Below are positions 27,818-35,502 of a stretch of 64,000 nt of DNA, in pieces. The notes under the pieces were generated by a model. That model had not been told where the DNA came from, did no database searches, and saw only the letters and a program-made list of their open reading frames with translations. Where the stretch lies: contig JANYHK010000014.1 in assembly GCA_025359105.1 (NCBI GenBank), forward strand, positions 124,001 through 188,000. The letters are read 5' to 3'. Each line of letters begins with the position of its first letter. Within the stretch, counting starts at the first letter, position 1. Both the position numbers and the translations under genes were made by a program. The DNA is from Myxococcales bacterium (GTDB lineage: Bacteria > Myxococcota_A > Polyangia > Polyangiales > Polyangiaceae).

Positions 27818-28687
27818 TCATTGCAGGCACCCGAGCCTGGCCGCGTCGAAGGCGACGTCGTCGATGTACACGTCGTCCGTCGACGTGTTGGACGAGTGCG
27901 TCTCGATCCCCAGCTTGATGGCGGTGAATGCGGGAACCGTCGCCGCACCAGAGTACGTGTACGACGCGAGCGAGACCCCGTCCGCGAAGAGCTCGATCTG
28001 CGGCGCCGCCTTCGCCATGTGCCACTCGAGGCACGTCCACTTCGCCTCCGGGATCGAGCTCGCGTACCCTGCGGGCGCCTCGCCGCTCGGCGGGTAGAAC
28101 GTGAGCTGCACCTTGCCCTGCGACTGCCCGACCTCGAGCACGCCGCCGGCTCCACTCTCCATCTTGACGAGCGCGTTGTGCCCGACCGTCGCGTCGATCG
28201 TATGAAACACGTAGGCGCGCCCCCAGAAATCGCTCGCGAGCTTCGGGAACGGTGCCTTGGTGCGAATGTTCGCGAAGCCGCCGCCGGCGTTCGCGAGGTG
28301 CGCGCGCGCGGCGTAGCCGCCGTGATGGGTCTTCGTCGCCTGCACGGTCACCGTGTTTGCGGCGTCGTAGCCCACGTCGAGCTCCCACCGCGCTGCGTCG
28401 AGCTTGCCGGTCTCGAAGTCCTCGCAGAAGAGCGCTTTGCACGCTGGCCCGGCGCCGTCGATCGCGGCGTCGGTCGCGTGGGCGTCGAGGGCGGTGGCAC
28501 CGTCGCCCGGACCCGGCGCGCCGCCACCCGCATCCGAACCCGCCGGGCCGGCCTCGGCGGGGGCGCCCGCCTCGAGCGCGCCCGCCGGCCCCTGCGCTCC
28601 CGGCGGCGCCGCGCCGCCAGGCGAGTCGCTGCTGCAAGCCCAGAGGGCCAGCGCGATCAGACCGAGGGAGCGCGTCGTCGTCGTCAT
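27818..28687 (-). CDS. Lipoprotein with concanavalin/laminin-G-like beta-sandwich
   Basis: 289 residues. ATG at 28687 with GAGGAG ahead; signal MTTTTRSLGLIALALWAC with lipid Cys. A Gly/Ala/Pro-rich linker (~25-80) precedes the domain beginning CKALFCEDFETGKLDAARWEL and continuing through YVFHTIDATVGHNALVKMES, WTCLEWHMAKAAPQIELFADG and TAIKLGIETH to VYIDDVAFDAARLGC. The FEDF/ARW start and WHxMA-type strand are typical of jelly-roll glycan-binding or polysaccharide-lyase-like sandwiches; catalytic residues cannot be named. 14 bp after the DUF1552 gene and 11 bp before the barrel gene, so part of one operon. Confidence 0.7.
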   Translation of the reverse strand: MTTTTRSLGLIALALWACSSDSPGGAAPPGAQGPAGALEAGAPAEAGPAGSDAGGGAPGPGDGATALDAHATDAAIDGAGPACKALFCEDFETGKLDAARWELDVGYDAANTVTVQATKTHHGGYAARAHLANAGGGFANIRTKAPFPKLASDFWGRAYVFHTIDATVGHNALVKMESGAGGVLEVGQSQGKVQLTFYPPSGEAPAGYASSIPEAKWTCLEWHMAKAAPQIELFADGVSLASYTYSGAATVPAFTAIKLGIETHSSNTSTDDVYIDDVAFDAARLGCLQ

Positions 28688-28701
28688 GCGTTCTCCTCGC
28701 G

Positions 28702-30150
28702 TCACCGGAGGTTCGACAGCGGGCCCTTGCAGACCGCCGGGTTCCCGAAGGTCTGCACGTTCACGCCCATCGCGTTGGCGATCGACACGTACAGATCGTT
28801 GTGCGCCGTTCCCTTCGGGTACTTGAGGAAGCGCCCTGTCCGGAAGTACCCGTTCGCGCCTCCCGCCAGGATCCACGGCAGATCGTCGGTCTCGTGGTAG
28901 CCGTTGGCGATCTGACCGCAGTAGACTACGACCGTCGAGTCGAGCAGCGTGCCGCCGTCTCCGCGGGGAATCGCCTTCAGGTACCCGAGCAGCTGCGCGA
29001 ACATCTGCGCCTGCGCGGTGTCGAGCTTGCGCATCAGGTCGACGGCGGCGGGGACGTCCCAGAGCGTCCCGCCGCTCCCGTACTGATTTATGCCCGAGCA
29101 CTGGTGGGCCAGATCGTGCGTGCCGGTGTGCGCCTTGCCGCCGCCGTAGTCGGCCGGCTCGTAGCCGATGACGTCGTCGATCGCGCCGTAGCCAGGGAGG
29201 TGGAGGATCTGGACGCGCGTGAGGTCGCACGCCAGCGCCGATACGGCGAGGCGCGCCTGGACGTCCCACCCGCGCTTGACCCACGCGCCGCGCTCGGCCT
29301 GCGTGGCGCCGCTGCCCGGCCGCACGTTGAAGGTCGCGATGTCCCCCTGTAGCGCCGCGTCGGGCGGCTGGCACGTGACGCTCGTACCGAGCTGCATCTG
29401 CGCGCGCAGATCGCGGATCGTCTGCGCGTGCTGGTCGAGCTTCGCCCGGTCGTCCTTCGACAGCCGCGCCTTGATGCCGCCGTACTCGCCGAGCGCGAGA
29501 TCGAGCGACGCCTGGCTCCGCGCGAGCTTCGCGGCGGCCGCCTTCTTTTGCGCCTCGGTCTGCTGCCCCAGGTCGGCGGGGAACTCCCCGAGCACCGCCG
29601 ACGCGCCGTAGAGCCGATCGTTGGTCTGCCCGGCCGCGATGTACGACGTCCCGCCCTCCATGTCGGGCGCGTTCAAGAAGTCCAGCTCCCACGACGGGTA
29701 GCGCGTGACCGGCGTCGGCGCGTTGAGCGTCTTGGCGATGAGCTGATCGATCGACGGCCCTCCCGCGAGAGCCGGCGTCTTCCGGTTCGTCGCCGTCAGC
29801 GCGTGCGTTCCGCCGCGGACGTGAGAGTTGGCGAACGCCGACGTGTCCGCGTCCTGGCTCGCCATCGAGATGCCGCGCGTCAGGATGAGATCGCTCTTGA
29901 ACGGTTTGAGTGCGTCGTGGATGGGCGCGAGCTCGAAGTCCGTCTCGGTCGGCGCCGGGTTCCCCGCCGTGGCGACGGGGTCATAGAGCTCCCGGACCGT
30001 GCCCATGTTGTAGACGAAGATGACGCGCGGCGGCAGCACCGGCTGGCCGGCGCGGGCGCGGCGCGGGAGGAGGCTGGGGAGCATGGCGCTCGCCGATCCC
30101 GCGAGCGCAAGCTGCAGCAGCATGCGGCGCGACAGGCCGTGGATCTTCAT
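28702..30150 (-). CDS. DUF1552 protein, Tat-exported
   Basis: 482 residues. The N-terminus MKIHGLSRRMLLQLALAGSA is a twin-arginine signal (S-R-R-M-L-L), so it is exported folded, possibly with a metal cofactor. The body fits DUF1552: VIFVYNMGTVRELYDP, ILTRGISMASQDADTSAFANSHVRGG (His-rich region), GPSIDQLIAKTLNAPT, YPSWELDFLNAPDMEGG, and near the end VVVYCGQIANGYHETDDLPWILAGG. DUF1552 proteins of myxobacteria and planctomycetes are nearly always paired with a DUF1592 haem protein, as here; the biochemical role is not established. Overlaps the upstream DUF1592 gene by 4 bp. Confidence 0.88.
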   Translation of the reverse strand: MKIHGLSRRMLLQLALAGSASAMLPSLLPRRARAGQPVLPPRVIFVYNMGTVRELYDPVATAGNPAPTETDFELAPIHDALKPFKSDLILTRGISMASQDADTSAFANSHVRGGTHALTATNRKTPALAGGPSIDQLIAKTLNAPTPVTRYPSWELDFLNAPDMEGGTSYIAAGQTNDRLYGASAVLGEFPADLGQQTEAQKKAAAAKLARSQASLDLALGEYGGIKARLSKDDRAKLDQHAQTIRDLRAQMQLGTSVTCQPPDAALQGDIATFNVRPGSGATQAERGAWVKRGWDVQARLAVSALACDLTRVQILHLPGYGAIDDVIGYEPADYGGGKAHTGTHDLAHQCSGINQYGSGGTLWDVPAAVDLMRKLDTAQAQMFAQLLGYLKAIPRGDGGTLLDSTVVVYCGQIANGYHETDDLPWILAGGANGYFRTGRFLKYPKGTAHNDLYVSIANAMGVNVQTFGNPAVCKGPLSNLR

Positions 30151-31808
30151 GGGGTCACCGTCCGGTAGCGAAACGCCGCGCTCTTGACGACGAGGAGGAG
30201 GAGCTCGCGGAACGTCGGCGTCGGGCCGAGCCCGCTGCGCACCGGCGCGACGAGCTCTTCGGTCGCGACCTGGGGATCAATGCCGAGTCCGTACTGCATC
30301 CAATTCTTCGTGATGCAATTGGCGACCCGATCGCTCTTCGCGAGCTTCGTATTCAATTCGACGATGCCGTCGAAGGGGCCGTCGATCTCCTGCGTCCCCA
30401 GGATCGTGCCGGTGGCGTCCACCGATTTTCCGCCCTCGGTGTCGCGCCACGCCCCGACCGCGTCGTAGTGCTCGAAGCCGAAGCCGACGCCGTCGATGAG
30501 CTTGTGGCACCCGGCGCAGTCGCCGAGCTCGTGGAGGGTCTGGAAGCGCTGGCGCGTCGTGGACGTGTCGCCCTGCGCGGGCGCCGGCGGGGTGTTCTTC
30601 ACGTTGGGCGGCGGCGGCGGCGGCGGCGTGCACAAGATCCGATCGAGCACGAACACTCCGCGGAGCACCGGCGACTCCATCTGCTCGTGGCCGAAGGCGG
30701 CGAGGAGGCCCACCTGGGTGAGGATCCCGCCGCGTTGCGCGCCGTTCGTCGTGACCATCGCGAGCCCGGAGCCGCTCGCCGACGGCAGACCATAGAGCGG
30801 CGCCAGTGCGTCGTTCACGAACGCGTGCGTGTCGGTGAAGAGCGACGCCAGCGTTCCCTCCTCCCAGAAAACGTGGTCGACGAACCGCACCGTCGCGTCG
30901 CGCATCGCGGGGCCCGTGGCGTCGGACCACGTCGGAAACGTCGCCTTGTCCTTCTTGATCTTCTCGAGCAGGTTGAACCGCAGCCACTGGTACTGCATGT
31001 GCGCGACGGACTCGTGCGCGCGCGGATCGTCCAGGAGGCGCCGCGCCTGCACATCGAGGACCGCCGGCTGGAGGAGGCGATCGTCGACGGCGACGGCACG
31101 GAGCGGCGCATCGGGGATGCTGGCCCACAAGAACGTCGCGAGGCGCGCGGCGAGCTCGCTGCCGGTGAGTCGCGCGAGCTGGGGCTTGCCCTCCACCGGC
31201 GTCCCCTCTTCGATCTGGTAGAGGAACGCGGGCGCCTGCAGGATGCCCTCGAGGACGACGCCGAGCGACGTGGGGAGATCGTTCGCGGCGCGCACCGTCT
31301 GCCACGCCGCCGTCAGGCGCGCGCTCTCCTCGCCGCGGAGGGGGTGGCGGTACGCCCGTGACGCCAGATCCGACAGGTACGTGAGCGCGCACGCGTCGTC
31401 GGCCGACGTCGCGGCGCAGGGGAGCACCGCGCCCAAGTTCGACAGCACGACCCCGGCGATCGCGCTCGCGTTCGCCTGATACGCCTGGATGAGCGTCGCG
31501 GTCGGCGCCTGCACGATCGCGTCGTTGTCGTACACCACGGCCGTCGACGCCGGCGGCAACGTCAGGCTCGGGATCGTGATGCCTGGGAAGAGATCGCGAA
31601 CGCTGTTCGTGTACGCCAGGTTCGTCAGGCGGAGGACCTGCGGCGTGACGACGATCTGCCCGTCGACGGTCTGCGGCGGCGTCGCGCCGGCAGCGCCCGC
31701 GTCGCCGGTTCCCCCTGCCGCGGGAGCGGTGTCTTCGCCAGCGCCGCCGATCACGCCGGTGCATGCGGCAACGAGCAGAGGAAGGAGGAGCGCGAGTGTG
31801 GACCGCAT
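30147..31808 (-). CDS. DUF1592-family haem c lipoprotein
   Basis: 553 residues. Lipoprotein signal MRSTLALLLPLLVAAC. Segments match the DUF1587/1595/1592/1588/1585 series: RLTNLAYTNSVRDLFPG, YLSDLASRAYRHPLRGEE, RLTGSELAARLATFLWASIPD, MQYQWLRFNLLEKIKKD, RGGILTQVGLLAAFGHEQMESPVLRG and FQTLHELGDCAGCHKLIDGVGFGFEHYD, the last holding the CAGCH haem motif. The extra N-terminal cytochrome domain of many relatives is missing, so this is the short form. First gene of the five-gene operon; the 210-bp gap to the copper-protein gene upstream shows no clear promoter. Confidence 0.88.
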   Translation of the reverse strand: MRSTLALLLPLLVAACTGVIGGAGEDTAPAAGGTGDAGAAGATPPQTVDGQIVVTPQVLRLTNLAYTNSVRDLFPGITIPSLTLPPASTAVVYDNDAIVQAPTATLIQAYQANASAIAGVVLSNLGAVLPCAATSADDACALTYLSDLASRAYRHPLRGEESARLTAAWQTVRAANDLPTSLGVVLEGILQAPAFLYQIEEGTPVEGKPQLARLTGSELAARLATFLWASIPDAPLRAVAVDDRLLQPAVLDVQARRLLDDPRAHESVAHMQYQWLRFNLLEKIKKDKATFPTWSDATGPAMRDATVRFVDHVFWEEGTLASLFTDTHAFVNDALAPLYGLPSASGSGLAMVTTNGAQRGGILTQVGLLAAFGHEQMESPVLRGVFVLDRILCTPPPPPPPNVKNTPPAPAQGDTSTTRQRFQTLHELGDCAGCHKLIDGVGFGFEHYDAVGAWRDTEGGKSVDATGTILGTQEIDGPFDGIVELNTKLAKSDRVANCITKNWMQYGLGIDPQVATEELVAPVRSGLGPTPTFRELLLLVVKSAAFRYRTVTP

Positions 31809-32018
31809 CGGTACCTGGGAGAGCGCGTTCGGGGGCCGAACCGGCTCAAGAAAGATCGATGAGCCGCCTAAGGCCTCGCGGAACCTCTCCTTTTCGTGCG
31901 CCCGAAGGTCTTGGTGCCGCTCCTCCTACTTTCCCTCACCGCCCTGGTGGGCTCAGCGGACGACGCCGCCGAGCAAGGCTCGCGGGCCGAGCCGGGCCGG
32001 GCGCGGGTGCGGCCGCTT

Positions 32019-33326
32019 CTACTCGCCGCAGGCGTGGCTCGTGCACGCGCTCAGCTCGGTGGAGCACTTGTCGATGACGCACGGCTGGCACTTGGCCGGA
32101 TCGGCGCACGCCGCCTGGCAGTTTTGCTGCACGCACGTCAGCATCGTGAACAGCGGAGAAGACGCCGTCGGGCACGAGTCGACGACGCATTTTTGGAAGT
32201 TGGGGCCGACGTCGATCTGCCCGTCGTGCGGGCGGGGCGCCTCGCTGGGATCCTTGCCGACCACGCCCTGGACGCACTTGAGCGTCGCGTCGCACGCGAC
32301 CGAGCCGCTCCCGAACGAGTCGCCGAAGGAGGCGAGCGGACCAGTCTTTCCGAGGAACGGGGTCTGCACGCAGTTCTCGAAGAGCGAACGCTCTCCCGGA
32401 TCCTGGATCGCCGGGTAGTAGTAAGCGATCGTCATGCACATCTCCTTGTCGCCCTTGAACTGACCCTGCGTGACGAGCGGATGCTCGTCGCCTTTGTACT
32501 GGCAGACGGTGCGGATGTACTGCCCGCGCGTGACCTTGACCTGGTCGTCGCGGATTGCGGGCAAGTCCCAGTTCGTGCTGGTGAGGAAGGGCGCCTTGGC
32601 CTTGGTGCCGTCGGGCGCGTCGAGGAACGTTTGGACCTTGGTGCCACGCGAATGCTCGTGCGTCGTGGAGCGCACGAGCGTGATGTCCTGCGGAACCTTG
32701 CAGCGCATCTGGGCCACCGCGTCGGCGTGCGCCGGGACGACGATGTAGGGATCGTAGAACTGGATGAGGCCCAGTCGACTGTTCACGGCCGCGGCGTCCG
32801 CCACACGGAAGCTGACGTCCACCTCGCTCGTGGTCGGGGCGCCGCCCGTGTTGATGCTGTGCGTCTGGAAGAGGACGACCTCCTCCGACGCGAAGGACAG
32901 CGCCGTGCCGGCCGGAAACTCGATGCTTCCCTTGGCCTCTCCTTGCAAGAACGACGTCGAGAACTGTGCGTACTGCATGGCCCCGGCGGGGCTGAAGCAA
33001 TCGAACGGGGCGTCGAGGTGGAGCTCTGCGAGCGGCGCCGTCGGCACGAGCCGGTAGAGCCCCCAATGGTGCGCCGCCTTCCACGACCAGTCGACGCCCG
33101 ACACGAGGACCTCGCCCCCAGCGCTCTTCGGCATCTTCTTGTACTCGCACCAGTGGGTCTCTTGACCGGGCGCCGTCGTGTACTTCAGCGCGTACGACGA
33201 GGCGGTCGATCCGCTGTCCGCCGTCCCGCCGTCATCGGGCGCGGCGGCGGCAGGTGACGACTTCGAGGACGAGCATGCGGCGAGGGCTACGACAGCGGCG
33301 ACGATGAGCGAAGATCGAACGAGCAC
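32019..33326 (-). CDS. Lipoprotein with PHM/DBH-type copper monooxygenase fold
   Basis: 435 residues. GTG at 33326 with a strong AGGAGGT site; lipoprotein signal VALAACSSS. The mature part carries residues placed like the six copper ligands of peptidylglycine monooxygenase: His86-His87 (AAHHWGLYR) and His156 (VLFQTHSINTG) for CuH, and His223 and His225 (STTHEHSRGTK) with Met296 (DKEMCMTIAYYYP) for CuM. Spacings of 69, 67 and 71 are close to PHM. A C-terminal Cys-rich tail (CVQQNCQAACADPAKCQPC) follows. Predicted envelope copper oxygenase or copper-binding relative; substrate unknown. Divergent from a TetR gene across a control region with four CTTnACG sites. Confidence 0.85.
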   Translation of the reverse strand: MLVRSSLIVAAVVALAACSSSKSSPAAAAPDDGGTADSGSTASSYALKYTTAPGQETHWCEYKKMPKSAGGEVLVSGVDWSWKAAHHWGLYRLVPTAPLAELHLDAPFDCFSPAGAMQYAQFSTSFLQGEAKGSIEFPAGTALSFASEEVVLFQTHSINTGGAPTTSEVDVSFRVADAAAVNSRLGLIQFYDPYIVVPAHADAVAQMRCKVPQDITLVRSTTHEHSRGTKVQTFLDAPDGTKAKAPFLTSTNWDLPAIRDDQVKVTRGQYIRTVCQYKGDEHPLVTQGQFKGDKEMCMTIAYYYPAIQDPGERSLFENCVQTPFLGKTGPLASFGDSFGSGSVACDATLKCVQGVVGKDPSEAPRPHDGQIDVGPNFQKCVVDSCPTASSPLFTMLTCVQQNCQAACADPAKCQPCVIDKCSTELSACTSHACGE

Positions 33327-33344
33327 GGGACCTCCTGGGGTAAT

Positions 33345-33446
33345 CTTTACGCCGTTAAGACATGGGGCTCAATCCGAACAACGTCAAGATAGGCCCTGCA
33401 ACAATTTCATCCCAGCTGAATTATTTGCTCGAGAGCGAACTTGACG
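33345..33446. promoter_or_regulatory. Four CTTnACG half-sites, two forming a 15-bp palindrome (probable TetR operator)
   Basis: CTTTACGCCGTTAAG at 33345-33359 is an inverted repeat of CTTnACG with a single central base. Two more copies lie at 33382-33388 (as CGTCAAG) and 33440-33446 (CTTGACG), themselves facing each other. All four are in the 150-bp gap between the copper-protein gene (start 33326) and the TetR gene (start 33477). The palindrome is 18 bp from the copper-protein start codon and close to its ribosome-binding site. Confidence 0.65.
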
Positions 33447-33476
33447 CCGTATACATGCGGCGGGACAGTGAACCTG

Positions 33477-34109
33477 ATGCCTCGACCCCGGGCCGCCCCG
33501 AAGCACGCGTACCATCACGGTGATCTGCGCGCGGCGCTCATCGACGCGGCGGTGCAGATCCTCGAAAAGCGCGGGGAGGAGGCGCTGACGCTGCGGGCGG
33601 TGGCCCGGCACGTCGGGGTGTCTCAGGCGGCGCCGTACCATCACTTCGCAGACAAGGTCGCGATCCTGGCCGCCGTGGGGGAGGAGGGTTTTTTGCATCT
33701 GTCCGCGGCGATGGAGGACGCGAAGGCCACCGCCGGGCGCGGGCCGCGCGACATTCTACGGGCGCTGGGCGTCGCGTACGTGAGATTTGCGGTGCGGCAC
33801 CCCTCGCACTTCCGCGTCATGTTCTCGGGCATCCTCGCGTCGCGCGACTGCGGATCGCTCCACGTCGCGGCGGGGCGTTCGTTCGAGCTGCTGCTCGGTG
33901 CCGTCCTCGCCGCGCAGCAGGCCGGCGTGCTCATCGACGGCGATCCCGCCAGGCTCGCCCTCTACTCGTGGTCGATGGTGCACGGCCTCGCGATGCTTCA
34001 CCTCAACGGCGTCGCCGAAGGACCGGCGGGCGTGCTGGGCACGATCGACGAGCTCGCCGAAGGAGCCGCCGAGGCGATCGGGCGCGGACTCGAAAAGCGC
34101 CCGGTTTAG
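33477..34109 (+). CDS. TetR/AcrR-family transcriptional regulator
   Basis: 210 residues from the ATG at 33477 (MPRPRAAPKHAYHHGDLRAA). N-terminal DNA-binding domain: ALIDAAVQILEKRGEEALTLRAVARHVGVSQAAPYHHFADKVAIL, with the helix-turn-helix at RAVARHVGVSQAAPYHHF. The C-terminal ligand domain (~75-205) has a WHG-type segment (LALYSWSMVHGLAMLHLNG), as in the TetR_C_13/WHG group. The divergent position and the shared control sites make the copper-protein operon the obvious target, with autorepression. Converges on the DUF1501 gene with 27 bp between stops. Confidence 0.88.
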   Translation: MPRPRAAPKHAYHHGDLRAALIDAAVQILEKRGEEALTLRAVARHVGVSQAAPYHHFADKVAILAAVGEEGFLHLSAAMEDAKATAGRGPRDILRALGVAYVRFAVRHPSHFRVMFSGILASRDCGSLHVAAGRSFELLLGAVLAAQQAGVLIDGDPARLALYSWSMVHGLAMLHLNGVAEGPAGVLGTIDELAEGAAEAIGRGLEKRPV

Positions 34110-34136
34110 AGCGACTGGTCGGCTCGAGGCCGCCCG

Positions 34137-35495
34137 TCAGGCCAGCATGTCGTCAAGGGGCATGTCGACCGGGAGGCCGAACGGCGCAGCGAGCGCCGCG
34201 TCGATGCCGACCTTTTTTCGCAACGCGCGCTGCACGTGCGCGGGCAGAATGCGGGTCGCCGTGGCGTCGTCGTACCCCTTCACCTGACTCGGGTCGTCCT
34301 TGGAGACGCGCAGAGGGCGAAGCTTGTCGTCGGTCGCGCCGAGGACTCGCCCCCCTCGGATGCCGGGGCCGGCCAGCATCATGGAGGTCACGTTCCAGTG
34401 ATCCTTGCCGTTGTCCACGTTGTACGTGGGGGTCCGGCCGAAATCCGAGCCGACGACGACGTAGAGGCGGTCGGCAACCCCCAGCGCGTCTGCGGCGGTG
34501 AGGAGATACCGAAGGGTCAGACACAGCATGCCGAGCTGCCGGGTGTGGTTGCGATCGTGCGTCATGTGCGTATCGAAGCCGCCGAGGCCCAGGCTCGCGC
34601 TCACCGCCAGCCCTGACTTGAACGCGTGCAAGGCGAGCTCCGCCGACTGCAAGTAGCCGTCGAGCTCGCCGCTGCGGTAGCCCGACCCGAGCGCCGGGAA
34701 AGCCACGGCGGCCGTCACGGGCTTCGCGGGGAGCTGCTGGGCCAGAGCACCGAGCGCGGCCATGCGCTGATGCGATCCGTTGAACGCGGCGACGGCGTCC
34801 GCCTCGCGCTTCGAGCCTGCCTTCTTCGCGACGGCATCAAGCCGCGCGGCTTGCGCGGCGGAGATCCGCGCCAAGGTGTCGGCGCTGAAGTACGACCGCT
34901 GGTTGGCGACCACTTCGTCCGGGTTCACTGTGTGCGGGAGGAGAAACTGTTTGGCCGTGCTCTGCCCGGGAACGTGCGTGAGCTGGACGACGTTCGCCGT
35001 GGCCTCGTACCCGCCCGTGCTCATGTACGCGAGCGGGAGCGGGTAGCTCGCAGCCCCTTGCGCCGCCGCGAGCGCGGCGAGGCTCGGCAGCTCCTCCGAG
35101 GTCTTCCCGCTCCACACGTGCTTGGTGCCGGTGTCGTGGTTGTTCGTCTGCGTGTCGACGCCGTTCAAAATCAAGAACCGACTCCCGAGAGCGGCGAAGA
35201 ACGCCGGCACGTTGTCGAGCTTCACGCCCGTCTGGTAGTCGAGGAGATCGATGGGGGCCGCGGAGATCGCGCCCACCTGCGTCGGCGTCGTATAGAGGCG
35301 CTGCTGGATGTCCGCCGTGGGCGCTTTCGCGTCGCAGAACAGCGTCGGGTCCCAGCCGCCGCCCGCGTGGACCGTCATCACCAAGGGGCCCGCGTAGGCT
35401 CCGCCTGCGCGCGCGCCCCTCGTCCATGGGAGCGCCAGGCTGAGGACACCGAGGCCGCCGGCTTGTAGCAATCTGCGTCGGGAGAGGTGACTCAT
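34137..35495 (-). CDS. DUF1501 protein, Tat-exported
   Basis: 452 residues from the ATG at 35495; MSHLSRRRLLQAGGLGVLSLAL is a twin-arginine signal. DUF1501 proteins belong to the alkaline-phosphatase/sulfatase-like superfamily. Recognisable pieces: LVMTVHAGGGWDPTLFCD, FLILNGVDTQTNNHDTGT, LGLGGFDTHMTHDRNHTRQLGM and LYVVVGSDFGRTPTYNVDNGKDHWNVTSMMLAGPGIRGG. The last Asp/His set resembles the metal site, though the nucleophile is not certain. 7 bp after the DUF1592 gene upstream, so the pair is co-translated. Parallels the DUF1592-DUF1552 pair 4 kb away. Confidence 0.88.
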   Translation of the reverse strand: MSHLSRRRLLQAGGLGVLSLALPWTRGARAGGAYAGPLVMTVHAGGGWDPTLFCDAKAPTADIQQRLYTTPTQVGAISAAPIDLLDYQTGVKLDNVPAFFAALGSRFLILNGVDTQTNNHDTGTKHVWSGKTSEELPSLAALAAAQGAASYPLPLAYMSTGGYEATANVVQLTHVPGQSTAKQFLLPHTVNPDEVVANQRSYFSADTLARISAAQAARLDAVAKKAGSKREADAVAAFNGSHQRMAALGALAQQLPAKPVTAAVAFPALGSGYRSGELDGYLQSAELALHAFKSGLAVSASLGLGGFDTHMTHDRNHTRQLGMLCLTLRYLLTAADALGVADRLYVVVGSDFGRTPTYNVDNGKDHWNVTSMMLAGPGIRGGRVLGATDDKLRPLRVSKDDPSQVKGYDDATATRILPAHVQRALRKKVGIDAALAAPFGLPVDMPLDDMLA

Positions 35496-35502
35496 CGGGG
35501 CC

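Noticed and set aside
25805-28900. 1031-codon plus-strand frame across four minus-strand genes
   Set aside because: It runs through several well-supported genes with signal peptides and ribosome-binding sites on the other strand; the translation is Arg/Ala/Pro noise.
31896-32018. Plus-strand signal-peptide-like start (GTG, PKVLVPLLLLSLTALVGS)
   Set aside because: It looks like a signal sequence, but the frame then continues as antisense of the copper-protein gene with no domain; possibly a relic, more likely chance.
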